Positions 28,548 to 35,908 of a stretch of 64,000 bases of DNA are shown one piece after another. Position 1 is the stretch's first letter; every line of letters starts with the position of its first letter. The notes beneath the pieces were generated by a model. That model did no database searches. It was not told where the DNA came from and saw nothing but the letters and a program-made list of their open reading frames with translations. Source of the DNA: Phytohabitans houttuyneae (lineage in GTDB: Bacteria; Actinomycetota; Actinomycetes; Mycobacteriales; Micromonosporaceae); contig NZ_BLPF01000004.1 of NCBI RefSeq assembly GCF_011764425.1, positions 372,001 through 436,000 of the forward strand, given 5' to 3'. A program made the translations under genes and the position numbers.

Positions 28548-28560
28548 CCTAATTGTTAGG
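28548..28560. promoter_or_regulatory. CCTAA-N3-TTAGG inverted repeat upstream of chitinase
   Basis: A perfect short palindrome in an AT-rich pocket (TAGGAAAGTTTATTTA follows), about 75 bp before the chitinase start. Similar TTAGGAAAGTTT sequences precede many secreted glycosidase genes in actinomycetes (from memory), so it is a candidate operator or promoter element. Confidence 0.45.
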
Positions 28561-28632
28561 AAAGTTTATTTATCGTGTTACGCTCTCACCTCATCGATGA
28601 ACATCACGACCACACATCGAGGAGGTGACCAG

Positions 28633-29709
28633 GTGTTGAGAGTGCGCACGATCGCGACGGTCGCGGCACTGGCGATCGGGGGTGCGCTGGCGGCGATCGT
28701 TCCGATGACGACCGCGTCGGCGGCCGCCTGCGCGACGCCGTGGCAGGCGTCGGCCGTCTACACCGGAGGCATGACGGCATCGCACAACGGTCGCAACTGG
28801 CTGGCCAAGTGGTGGACCCAGGGCGAGGCGCCGCCCGGCACGTCGGGTGTCTGGGCCGACCAGGGCACGTGCGGTGGCGGCACGACGCCCGGCCCGGGCA
28901 CGTGCAACCACCCCAACTGGGTCGCCGGTCAGTGGTACACGACCGGCTCGATCGTCCGCCACACCAACGGCCAGTACTACATCGCCGAGCACGACAACCC
29001 GGGCTACGACCCGACGATCAGCACCTGGTACTGGGACCCGTACACGTGCAGCGGCCAGCCGCCGGTGACCACGCCCCCGCCGTCCGGTGGCAACTTCGTG
29101 GTGAGCGAGAGCCAGTTCAACCAGATGTTCCCGAGCCGGAACTCCTTCTACACGTACTCCGGCCTGATCGCCGCGCTCAGCGCGTATCCCGCGTTCGCCC
29201 GCACCGGCAGCGACACGGTCCGCCGCCAGGAGGCGGCCGCCTTCCTCGCGAACGTCAGCCACGAGACCGGCGGCCTCGTACACATCGTCGAGCAGAACAC
29301 TGCCAACTACCCGCACTACTGTGACGCCAGCCAGTCGTACGGCTGCCCCGCCGGCCAAGCGGCGTACTACGGCCGCGGCCCGATCCAGCTGAGCTGGAAC
29401 TTCAACTACAAGGCGGCCGGTGATGCGCTCGGCCTGCCGCTGCTCACCAACCCGTGGCTGGTACAGAACGACGCGTCGGTCGCCTGGCGCACCGGCCTCT
29501 GGTACTGGAACACGCAGAGCGGCCCCGGCACGATGACGCCGCACAACGCGATGGTCAACGGTGCCGGCTTCGGCGAGACGATCCGGAGCATCAACGGCTC
29601 GCTGGAGTGCAACGGCCGCAACCCGGCCCAGGTGCAGAGCCGCGTCAACAACTACACGCGGTTTGTGCAGATCCTCGGTACCACCCCCGGTGGCAACCTG
29701 ACCTGCTGA
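28633..29709 (+). CDS. Secreted GH19 chitinase with two chitin-binding modules
   Basis: GTG 28633 after GGAGGTGACC gives 358 residues; the much longer open frame is spurious. A signal peptide (to about residue 35, ending TTASAAA) is followed by two modules: a ChiC-type binding domain (CATPWQASAVYTGG, NWLAKWWTQGE) and a second aromatic-rich module (CNHPNWVAGQWYTTG, YYIAEHDNPGYDP). A Pro-rich linker and a GH19 catalytic domain follow: FLANVSHETGG contains the catalytic acid Glu, then YYGRGPIQLSWNFNY. It hydrolyses chitin outside the cell with inversion. Confidence 0.95.
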   Translation: MLRVRTIATVAALAIGGALAAIVPMTTASAAACATPWQASAVYTGGMTASHNGRNWLAKWWTQGEAPPGTSGVWADQGTCGGGTTPGPGTCNHPNWVAGQWYTTGSIVRHTNGQYYIAEHDNPGYDPTISTWYWDPYTCSGQPPVTTPPPSGGNFVVSESQFNQMFPSRNSFYTYSGLIAALSAYPAFARTGSDTVRRQEAAAFLANVSHETGGLVHIVEQNTANYPHYCDASQSYGCPAGQAAYYGRGPIQLSWNFNYKAAGDALGLPLLTNPWLVQNDASVAWRTGLWYWNTQSGPGTMTPHNAMVNGAGFGETIRSINGSLECNGRNPAQVQSRVNNYTRFVQILGTTPGGNLTC

Positions 29710-29717
29710 AGGGTCAA

Positions 29718-29756
29718 CCGGGCCCGGACGGTGCGCCGAACGCCGCCCGGGCCCGG
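29718..29756. terminator. Convergent hairpin terminator
   Basis: A 10-bp perfect stem (CCGGGCCCGG at both ends) with a ~19-nt loop between the chitinase stop and the convergent thioesterase stop. Confidence 0.55.
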
Positions 29757-29773
29757 CCGCACACGCGGGTGGC

Positions 29774-30415
29774 TCAGCGCGCGATGGCGATCCAGGTAGC
29801 GCGGGCGCGGGCCAGCTCGTCACCGTCCTCGCTGTAGAGCGTCGTGTGCACCAACGCCTTGCGCCCCTCGCTCTCGGCCAGCGCGCCGCGCACGACGCAC
29901 CGCTGGCCCGGCGACGGCACGCGGCCCACGCGGACCGCGATGCGCCCCAGCACGTACGGCCGGCCGCCCTCGATCACGGCCCAGCCGCCGGGGCAGTCGA
30001 GCGCGGCCCACACCATCGGGGCGGAGACGTCGTCCGGGACGGTCCACGGCGCCGCGGTCGTGCCGTCGTCGAGCGGGCCCGGGAAGATGCGCAGGCCGTC
30101 GGGGCGCTCGGGACCGCAGACGTAGCAGGTGGGAAACGGGTGCTCGGCAAAGCCGGAGTAGTGGGTGGCCGCTTCCTGCGCCGCCGCGTACCCAACCGGT
30201 GGGACCGTGACGGTGATGGCGGCGGCGGGCGCGAGCTCGGCCACGACGGCGCCATCCTTGGTCTGGATCCTGCCGTCGGCGGGCGTGAGCGGGGTGTCGA
30301 GCGGCGGCGGCATGCGCAGCGTCACCTCGTGCGCGCCCGCTCCGGCGAACACGCCCGCGCTGTAGCCCCCGTTGCCCGAGCCGGGCGGGCCGTTGAAGCG
30401 CCCTTCGATGATCAT
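29774..30415 (-). CDS. Thioesterase-family (hotdog) protein
   Basis: ATG 30415 with GGGGG upstream gives 213 residues. The protein has the double-hotdog look of acyl-CoA thioesterase-like proteins: NGPPGSGNGGYSAGVFAG at the N-terminus, PTCYVCGPERPDGLRIFPG in the centre, and C-terminal strands CVVRGALAESEGRKALVHTT. The CYVCGPxRP motif is conserved in this actinobacterial group. The substrate is unknown and the catalytic residue cannot be assigned with confidence. Confidence 0.75.
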   Translation of the reverse strand: MIIEGRFNGPPGSGNGGYSAGVFAGAGAHEVTLRMPPPLDTPLTPADGRIQTKDGAVVAELAPAAAITVTVPPVGYAAAQEAATHYSGFAEHPFPTCYVCGPERPDGLRIFPGPLDDGTTAAPWTVPDDVSAPMVWAALDCPGGWAVIEGGRPYVLGRIAVRVGRVPSPGQRCVVRGALAESEGRKALVHTTLYSEDGDELARARATWIAIAR

Positions 30416-30529
30416 TTGACCCCCCAGAGAATTCTTCCGCCGGGAGCGCGGCGTGCGCAAGCCGTAGCTAGACATCGGATGTATAGCTCTTCGTGAGCCG
30501 CTCAGCGGGTTATCGCTCGGACACAAAAC

Positions 30530-30556
30530 GTCAAGACATCCGTTGTCTGTCTTGAC
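30530..30556. promoter_or_regulatory. 9-bp inverted repeat, operator candidate
   Basis: GTCAAGACA and TGTCTTGAC flank a 9-nt spacer in the AT-richer region upstream of the GH71/99-like gene. Size and spacing fit a dimeric repressor site. Confidence 0.5.
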
Positions 30557-30588
30557 AGGCGACACTGTGTCGGCCTAGTTTCGGGATC

Positions 30589-30608
30589 GTTAAATTCATT
30601 GGTTTAAC
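30589..30608. promoter_or_regulatory. GTTAAA-N8-TTTAAC palindrome upstream of GH71/99-like gene
   Basis: A perfect 6-bp inverted repeat with an 8-bp spacer, 25 bp before the start codon. Such AT-rich palindromes are common operators of LacI- or ROK-type sugar repressors. Confidence 0.5.
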
Positions 30609-30632
30609 TATGTCGCGAACGAGGAGCCGTCG

Positions 30633-32282
30633 ATGGGTATCTCGCGCCGCAGCGTCCTGACCTCCGCGATCGCCGTCGCGGGCGCCTCCACGGTCATCGA
30701 CTCTTCTCCAGCCGCGGCGGCCAGCCCGCCCGGCGACGTGGTCGGCAAGATCACCGTCGGGTACCAGGGCTGGTTCGCCGCCGCCGGCGACGGCTCGCCG
30801 ATCAACGGTTGGTGGCACTGGAGCCAAAACTGGGGCCAGGCGCCGTCGCCCAGCAACACCGCGATCATCTCGTGGCCGGACATGCGCGAGTACACGTCGA
30901 GCTACCAGACCGCCTACGCCAACCTCGGCAACGGCCAGCCGGCCCGCCTCTTCTCGTCGCACGACCAGCAGACCGTCGACACCCACTTCCGGTGGATGCA
31001 GCAGTACGGGTGTGACACGGCCGCGCTGCAGCGCTTCAACCCGTTCGGCGGGGAGGGCGCGATCCGCGACGCCATGGCGGTCAAGGTGCGTACGGCGGCG
31101 GAGGCGTTCGGGCGCAAGTTCTACATCATGTACGACGTCACGAACTGGACCGACATGCAGTCCCAGATCAAGACGGACTGGACGAACAAGATGCGCGCGT
31201 ACACGTCGTCGCCCGCCTACGCGGTGCAGAACGGCAAGCCGGTCGTGTGCATCTGGGGCTTCGGCTTCAACGACCCGGGCCGCCCCTTCGCGCCGGCCGC
31301 CTGCCTCGACGTGATCAACTGGTTCAAGGCTCAGGGCTGCTACGTCATCGGCGGCGTACCCACCTGGTGGCGCACCGGCGTCAGCGACTCCCGGGCCGGC
31401 TTCGGCGACGTGTACCGCGCCTTCAACATGATCTCGCCCTGGATGGTCGGGCGTGCCGCCAGCTCCGCTGACCTCGACTCGTACTACAACAACGTCAACG
31501 TCGGCGACCAGGCCGAGTGCAACCGGCTCGGCATCGACTACCAGCCCTGCGTGATGCCCGGCGACCTGTCGTCCGGCCACCGCCGCCACGGCGACTTCAT
31601 GTGGCGGCACTTCTACAACATGGTGCGGCTGGGGTGCCAGGGCATCTACATCTCGATGTTCGACGAGTACAACGAGGGCAACCAGATCGCCAAGACCGCG
31701 GAGAGCGCCGCGATGCAGCCGACCAACTTCGGTCGCCGCGCGCTCGACGAGGACGGCACGCCCTGCTCCTCCGACTACTACCTGCGCCTGACCGCCGACG
31801 GCGGCCGGATGCTGAAGGGTCAGCTCGCACTCACCCCCACCCGCCCGACCCAGCCGGTGGTGGGCGGCGGCAACCCGCAGCCACCGGCGGGCGTGGTCAG
31901 CCTGCGCGCCCGCGTCAACTCCCGCTACGTGTGCGCCGAGGGCGCGGGTGCCCAGCCGCTGATCGCCAACCGCACCGCCGTGGGCCCGTGGGAGCAGTTC
32001 GACCTGGTCACCCTCACCGGCGGAAACGTGGCGCTGCGCGCCCGGGTCAACGGCCAGTACGTCTGCGCCGAAAACGCCGGCGCGGCCGCGCTGATCGCCA
32101 ACCGCGCGGCGGTCGGCCAGTGGGAGACGTTTCAGCTGATCCGCAACGCTAACGGCTCGGTGAGCCTGCGCGCCCTGGCCAACAACAGCTACGTGCAGGC
32201 CGGCAGCGCGGGCGCCACCGCGCTGATCGCCTCCGCCACGACGATCGGCACGTGGGAGCAGTTCGACCTGATCGGCGGCTGA
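30633..32282 (+). CDS. Tat-exported GH71/GH99-like glycosidase with C-terminal fascin-like module
   Basis: A 549-residue protein with a twin-arginine signal (ISRRSVLTS). The catalytic part begins VGKITVGYQGWFAAAGDG and contains GFGFNDPGRPFAP and YISMFDEYNEGNQIAKTA, typical of GH71/99-like alpha-glucanase or endo-mannosidase barrels in actinobacteria; the acidic pair in FDEYNEG is probably near the active site. The C-terminal ~135 residues are three repeats of the form LRARVNSRYVCAE...WEQFDLV, a beta-trefoil fascin-like carbohydrate-binding module. It is secreted and acts on a polysaccharide not identifiable here. Confidence 0.85.
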   Translation: MGISRRSVLTSAIAVAGASTVIDSSPAAAASPPGDVVGKITVGYQGWFAAAGDGSPINGWWHWSQNWGQAPSPSNTAIISWPDMREYTSSYQTAYANLGNGQPARLFSSHDQQTVDTHFRWMQQYGCDTAALQRFNPFGGEGAIRDAMAVKVRTAAEAFGRKFYIMYDVTNWTDMQSQIKTDWTNKMRAYTSSPAYAVQNGKPVVCIWGFGFNDPGRPFAPAACLDVINWFKAQGCYVIGGVPTWWRTGVSDSRAGFGDVYRAFNMISPWMVGRAASSADLDSYYNNVNVGDQAECNRLGIDYQPCVMPGDLSSGHRRHGDFMWRHFYNMVRLGCQGIYISMFDEYNEGNQIAKTAESAAMQPTNFGRRALDEDGTPCSSDYYLRLTADGGRMLKGQLALTPTRPTQPVVGGGNPQPPAGVVSLRARVNSRYVCAEGAGAQPLIANRTAVGPWEQFDLVTLTGGNVALRARVNGQYVCAENAGAAALIANRAAVGQWETFQLIRNANGSVSLRALANNSYVQAGSAGATALIASATTIGTWEQFDLIGG

Positions 32283-32306
32283 CCCCGCGGGCGGTATCTT
32301 GCCGGT

Positions 32307-32804
32307 GTGGCAGTCGTGGACATTTACACCGATGGCGCGTGCAGCGGCAACCCAGGGCCGGGAGGCTGGGGCGCCCTACTGCGGTACGGCGCCCACGAAC
32401 GCGAACTGTGCGGCGGCGAGGCGGCGGCGACGACAAACAACCGGATGGAGCTGATGGCGCCGATACAGGCGTTGGAGAGCCTGACGAGGCCATCCGTCGT
32501 GCGGCTGCACACAGACAGCACCTACGTACGCAACGGCATCACGAAGTGGCTGATCGCCTGGAAACGCAACGGCTGGCTGACGTCCGGCCGTCAGCCGGTG
32601 AAGAACGCCGACCTGTGGCGCCGCCTGGAGGCCGCGGCCGGCCGGCACGAGGTGGAGTGGCTGTGGGTCAAGGGCCACGCCGGTCACCCGGAAAACGAAC
32701 GCGCCGACCGCCTGGCAGCCCGCGGCCTCCGCGAAGCCACCGGCGCCCCGGAGCCGGCGCGCACCTCTCGCCCCGCCACCCCGATGGACCTAATCGGCGG
32801 CTGA
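32307..32804 (+). CDS. rnhA: Ribonuclease HI
   Basis: GTG 32307 starts a 165-residue RNase HI lying 24 bp after the glycosidase stop. The catalytic acids are visible in order: [16 protein letters not shown] (Asp), NNRMELMA (Glu), LHTDSTYV (Asp) and [10 protein letters not shown] (Asp). The basic helix region ([13 protein letters not shown]) is also kept. It degrades the RNA strand of RNA-DNA hybrids in the cytosol. A short C-terminal Pro/Ala tail exceeds the E. coli length by about 10 residues. Confidence 0.95.
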   Translation: MAVVDIYTDGACSGNPGPGGWGALLRYGAHERELCGGEAAATTNNRMELMAPIQALESLTRPSVVRLHTDSTYVRNGITKWLIAWKRNGWLTSGRQPVKNADLWRRLEAAAGRHEVEWLWVKGHAGHPENERADRLAARGLREATGAPEPARTSRPATPMDLIGG

Positions 32805-32848
32805 GCCGGACCACAGCTCGGCTCGGCCGAAACACCCCTAAGTCGACC

Positions 32849-32936
32849 GAACGGGTGTACGATGAGGACATCCCGGAATCGACGACATCCCACCCTTGAG
32901 GTGCCCGCCACGCCGGCCCACCTAATTGGGGTTGTT
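32849..32936 (+). promoter_or_regulatory. Conserved leader, copy A
   Basis: Contains GAACGGGTGTACGATGAGG, then ~30 bp later TTGAGGTGCCCGCCACGCCG, directly before the LapA-like gene. The same two blocks occur at 35785-35872 (minus strand) and, more diverged, at 39349-39410. The core CGAAC-N4-GTACG differs by one base from the actinobacterial LexA box CGAAC-N4-GTTCG, but it could equally be a sigma-factor promoter. The frame is not kept between copies, so the blocks are non-coding. Confidence 0.55.
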
Positions 32937-33260
32937 ATGTCCAACGACCTACGTCGTGTGCGAAGTGGTTCCGACGGTCCAGCCCCCGCGGCGTCGACGA
33001 CGACCGCCAACCGGGTGCCTCGGACCCGCACCGGCGCCGTCTGGTTCGGTATCTGTGCGGCCGCGCTGATTTTCGTGGTGCTGATCGTGTTCATGTTGCA
33101 GAACACCCGTGGCGTGCGGGTCGACTTCCTGTGGATGGACGGCAGCCTGCCGCTGGCGTTGGCGCTGCTGATGGCGGCCGTGGGCGCCGCGCTGCTGACC
33201 ATGGTGGTCGGCGCCGCCCGGATCGCTCAGCTGCGCCGCCTGTCCCGCCAGCGCCCCTGA
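32937..33260 (+). CDS. LapA-domain membrane protein, copy A
   Basis: ATG 32937 (TGGGG upstream), 107 residues. A basic N-terminus is followed by two membrane helices (WFGICAAALIFVVLIVFML and LPLALALLMAAVGAALLTMV) separated by QNTRGVRVDFLWMDG, the LapA (lipopolysaccharide-assembly-protein-A-like) pattern, and a basic tail (RIAQLRRLSRQRP). Role in Gram-positives unknown, probably envelope stress. A paralogue with near-identical core lies in inverted orientation at 35425-35784. Confidence 0.8.
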   Translation: MSNDLRRVRSGSDGPAPAASTTTANRVPRTRTGAVWFGICAAALIFVVLIVFMLQNTRGVRVDFLWMDGSLPLALALLMAAVGAALLTMVVGAARIAQLRRLSRQRP

Positions 33261-33357
33261 CCGGAGCTTTGGCACGTCTCCGGCATCTCCTAGACCACCG
33301 CACCACCCCAACCAGCCTGCCGCGGGTCCGACCCGATGGCGGGCGAGGAGGTCGACC

Positions 33358-33894
33358 ATGGCCGCCACATCTGCCGCCCTACGCATGACCATCACTTCGT
33401 TGACACCGCCATCGACCCCACGGCTGCGGATGGAACCCACGGGCTCGCGGCGTGCCCTTCTTGACGGTGCCTGGTGGCCCCGCTCCACAGACCCCGTCGC
33501 CGAGCTGCCCGGCCTGGTCCTGGCCATCGACAAGCTTCGCGGACCGGTCACCCGGCTGGTCCTGGCCGCCGGCGGCTGGGACAGCCATCCGCGCCGCCTC
33601 GGCCTAGCCGGTCGTGTCCTGCGGCTGGGCTACTTCGGCAGCCAACCCGTCAGCCTGTTGACCGCGATCTGCGGCAACGACCGGGTCGACCTGCTCGTCG
33701 TCCCACCCAACACGGCCGACAGAACGGCCGACGCGGCCATGATTCTGGCCGCCGCCACCACCAACGTCGTCCACGCCCAACACATCCTCCTGGCCGTTGG
33801 CACTCCCACCACACGCCCGATCGACGACACCGCCGAGGACGCGTGGGAAGCCGAAGGCGGGCGCACCGGTCCCACCCCAACCCGGGCGATGTAG
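33358..33894 (+). CDS. DUF5994 family protein, copy A
   Basis: ATG 33358 after GAGGAGGT gives 178 residues. Family features: LLDGAWWPRSTDPVAELPGL, GGWDSHPRRL, RVLRLGYFGSQPVSLLTAIC and DLLVVPPNT. The protein is cytosolic with unknown function, common in stress-linked loci of actinobacteria. Residues ~20-150 are almost identical to the inverted copy at 34791-35333; the C-terminus diverges. Confidence 0.8.
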   Translation: MAATSAALRMTITSLTPPSTPRLRMEPTGSRRALLDGAWWPRSTDPVAELPGLVLAIDKLRGPVTRLVLAAGGWDSHPRRLGLAGRVLRLGYFGSQPVSLLTAICGNDRVDLLVVPPNTADRTADAAMILAAATTNVVHAQHILLAVGTPTTRPIDDTAEDAWEAEGGRTGPTPTRAM

Positions 33895-33946
33895 GGGCCC
33901 GCACGCTCACCACACAATCGTTGAGGCACGTTGGGCAGGAGGAACA

Positions 33947-34318
33947 ATGTCCACGACCACTTCTTCGCCGGTGACCGCATTGGCGCAGCTGCACGTCGAC
34001 ACCACCCACCTTTCGGCGTTCACGGCGCGCGTCGCCGTGGTCGGCGTGGTCGACCTGGAAACCACACCGTTGCTGCGCGAGCGGCTGCTGCGCCTGTTGC
34101 GGGACCAGAGGCCGGACCTGCTCGACATCGACCTGTCCGGCGTAACCTTCCTGGACTGCACCGGACTTAGCGCGCTGATCGCGGTGCGCAACGCCGCCAT
34201 CCAAGCCGGCGGCCAGATGCGAGTCAGCCACCCACAGCCCATCGTGCGTCGAGTGTTGGAAATCACCGGGGTGCTGGGCATGTTCACCGCTGCGACGACC
34301 CACCCCGGCGGCCGTTGA
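33947..34318 (+). CDS. STAS-domain anti-sigma factor antagonist
   Basis: ATG 33947 with GGCAGGAGG gives 123 residues. STAS hallmarks: ARVAVVGVVDLETTPLLRER (strand-helix) and the phospho-loop DLSGVTFLDCTGLSAL. The usual phosphorylated Ser in DSSG is here Cys-Thr (DCTG), so Thr would be the phosphorylation site. By analogy to RsbV it binds an RsbW-like kinase to free a sigma factor; a candidate partner is at 44901 and a sigma factor at 52904. It sits in the centre of the inverted duplication. Confidence 0.88.
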   Translation: MSTTTSSPVTALAQLHVDTTHLSAFTARVAVVGVVDLETTPLLRERLLRLLRDQRPDLLDIDLSGVTFLDCTGLSALIAVRNAAIQAGGQMRVSHPQPIVRRVLEITGVLGMFTAATTHPGGR

Positions 34319-34355
34319 GCCGATCGATGGCGTGGCATAGAGCCGCGAACGTGCT

Positions 34356-34580
34356 TTACAGGACCGCGCCGCGTGGTGCTACCTCGATGGCGGCCACACC
34401 CCGGCCGTAGAGAATCACGAGCCGGTCGCCGTGCCGGCTGCGAAGCACGCCTGAATCCTCGGCAAGCGTCCTGACGACGTGGTCAACCAACTCGTTCTCG
34501 TCGGAGGTGTCGGGGTCTTCGTACGTGATGTCCATACGATCGCCGCCGGTGAGCCGGACCCGAAGCACTACGTTTGCCAT
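34356..34580 (-). CDS. Small hypothetical protein, 74 aa
   Basis: An acidic 74-residue protein: strands VVLRVRLTGGDRMDITYED, helix ELVDHVVRTLAED, strands RLVILYGRGVAAIEVAP. It looks like a complete small alpha/beta domain. There is no signal and no recognised family. It lies ~50 bp downstream of the next small gene on the same strand, probably co-transcribed with it and DUF5994 copy B. Confidence 0.55.
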   Translation of the reverse strand: MANVVLRVRLTGGDRMDITYEDPDTSDENELVDHVVRTLAEDSGVLRSRHGDRLVILYGRGVAAIEVAPRGAVL

Positions 34581-34630
34581 GACGTCGAACCTGATTCCTC
34601 GTTGGAGCGGTGCCGGAAGGCCGTGCGGTG

Positions 34631-34864
34631 TCAGGCTGCTTCCTCTGCCCAGACGCGCATGCTCTGCAGCAGCGGTCCGCCGTACGTGGTGACCATCGCG
34701 ACGTCCACAGCGTCGCGGCCGCGGCCGATGACCACCGTCGCGGGCCCGGCCCGCGACGGCTCGACCTGGAAAACAGCGGGCGTCTCGACCTCAGCCGTGT
34801 ACCGGAACTCCGACCCGATCCGGACCGTCCGCGATACGGCTGCCATGCCATCGCTCTTGTTCAT
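34631..34864 (-). CDS. Small hypothetical protein, 77 aa
   Basis: 77 residues from ATG 34864, or 71 from ATG 34846, with strands VSRTVRIGSEFRYTAEV, ATVVIGRGRDAVDVAMVT and a C-terminal GGPLLQSMRVWAEEAA. It overlaps the 3' end of DUF5994 copy B by up to 74 bp, an unusually long overlap; the shorter start reduces it. Function unknown. Confidence 0.5.
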   Translation of the reverse strand: MNKSDGMAAVSRTVRIGSEFRYTAEVETPAVFQVEPSRAGPATVVIGRGRDAVDVAMVTTYGGPLLQSMRVWAEEAA

Positions 34865-35333
34865 CAGCGGTCCTATCTGGAGCGGCCGTGGTCGCGGCGA
34901 GGAGGATGTGTGGGGCGTGCACGAGGTTTGTGGCCGTGGCAGCCAGGATCATGGCCGCGTCCGCGGTGCCGCCGTCGGTGTTGGGTGGGACGACGAGCAG
35001 GTCGACCCGGTCGTTGCCGCAGATCGCGGTCAACAGGCTGACGGGTTGGCTGCTGAAGTAGCCCAGCCGCAGCACCCTGCCGGCGACACCGAGGCGGCGG
35101 GGATGGGAGTCCCAGCCGCCGGCGGCCAGGACCAGCCGGGTGACCGGTCCGCGAAGCTTGTCGATGGCCAGGACCAGGCCGGGCAGCTCGGCGACGGGGT
35201 CGGTGGAGCGGGGCCACCAGGCGCCGTCAAGAAGGGTGCGGCGTGCGCCGGTGGGTTCCATCCGCAGGCGTGGGGTCGATGGCGGTGTCGACGAGACGAT
35301 GGTCATGCGTTCGGCAGCGGTCGTGGCGCTCAT
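34791..35333 (-). CDS. DUF5994 family protein, copy B (inverted)
   Basis: 180 residues from ATG 35333, with GGAAGGAG upstream. Core residues LLDGAWWPRSTDPVAELPGL and LTAICGNDRVDLLVVPPNT are identical to copy A at 33358-33894, and the DNA is nearly identical over long stretches, so the duplication is recent or kept alike by gene conversion. The two C-termini differ completely. It is followed by two small genes that copy A lacks. Confidence 0.8.
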   Translation of the reverse strand: MSATTAAERMTIVSSTPPSTPRLRMEPTGARRTLLDGAWWPRSTDPVAELPGLVLAIDKLRGPVTRLVLAAGGWDSHPRRLGVAGRVLRLGYFSSQPVSLLTAICGNDRVDLLVVPPNTDGGTADAAMILAATATNLVHAPHILLAATTAAPDRTADEQERWHGSRIADGPDRVGVPVHG

Positions 35334-35424
35334 GGTTGACTCCTTCCCGCCGCCGGTGTCGCCAGTCGAAACCGACGGTGGGCTGGTTGGGTGCGCGGTG
35401 GTCCGGGGCGCCGCTACGTGCGCC

Positions 35425-35784
35425 CTATCGCGTCTGGTGGCGCTGGCGGGACAAGCGGCGCAGCTGGGCGATCCGGGCCGCGCCGACCGCCATGGTCAGC
35501 AAGGCCGCACCGACCGCGGCGATCAGCAGCGCCAAGGCCAGCGGCAGGCTGCCGTTCATCCAAAGGAAGTCGACCCGCACGCTACGGGTGTTTTGCAGCA
35601 TGAACACGATCAGCACCACGGACAGCAACGCCGCTGCGCAAAGACCGAACCACGTCGCGCCGGTACGGGTACGCGGTACCCGTGCGTTGGATGGCGCGGG
35701 AGGCGAAACTACCGGGACGCCCTGCGAAACCGTAGTGGCCGGATCGTCTGAAGCGTTGCGCACGCGACGTAAGTCATTGGACAT
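35425..35784 (-). CDS. LapA-domain membrane protein, copy B (inverted)
   Basis: 119 residues from ATG 35784 (TGGGG upstream). Same start MSNDLRRVR, same helices and loop (QNTRSVRVDFLWMNG) and same basic tail as copy A. The stretch before the first helix is 10 residues longer and has no similarity to copy A. It precedes DUF5994 copy B in the same order as copy A, which shows the two genes were duplicated together. Confidence 0.8.
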   Translation of the reverse strand: MSNDLRRVRNASDDPATTVSQGVPVVSPPAPSNARVPRTRTGATWFGLCAAALLSVVLIVFMLQNTRSVRVDFLWMNGSLPLALALLIAAVGAALLTMAVGAARIAQLRRLSRQRHQTR

Positions 35785-35872
35785 GACATCCCCAATACGG
35801 GTGGGACCGGCGTGGCGGGCACCTCAAGGTGGATGTCGTCGATTTCCGGAATACCCTCATCGTACACCCGTT
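35785..35872 (-). promoter_or_regulatory. Conserved leader, copy B
   Basis: On the minus strand it reads AAACGGGTGTACGATGAGGG, then CTTGAGGTGCCCGCCACGCCG, directly before LapA copy B. It is the closest relative of the leader at 32849. Being present in both duplicate copies and a third, non-duplicated locus argues for function. Confidence 0.55.
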
Positions 35873-35908
35873 TGAGCCGAGTGCCGGTCTCGCGGGGCAG
35901 TCCGGAGA

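Larger units (their letters stand above)
32849..35872. repeat. Imperfect inverted duplication (~1 kb arms, ~1 kb centre)
   Basis: The left arm (about 32849-33800) holds leader, LapA and DUF5994. The right arm (about 35872-34880) holds the same three in inverted order. The arms match best in the DUF5994 cores, where long runs are identical. The centre holds the STAS gene and a small hypothetical gene. Recombination between arms would invert the centre. Confidence 0.8.

Noticed and set aside
27601..28630. N-terminal extension of the chitinase frame
   Set aside because: It covers the S41 peptidase gene in another frame, has no stop by chance only, and the chitinase has a clear ribosome site and signal peptide at 28633.
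32862..32900. Short peptide (VYDEDIPE) encoded by the conserved leader
   Set aside because: The frame is not maintained between the three leader copies, so a translated leader peptide is unlikely.
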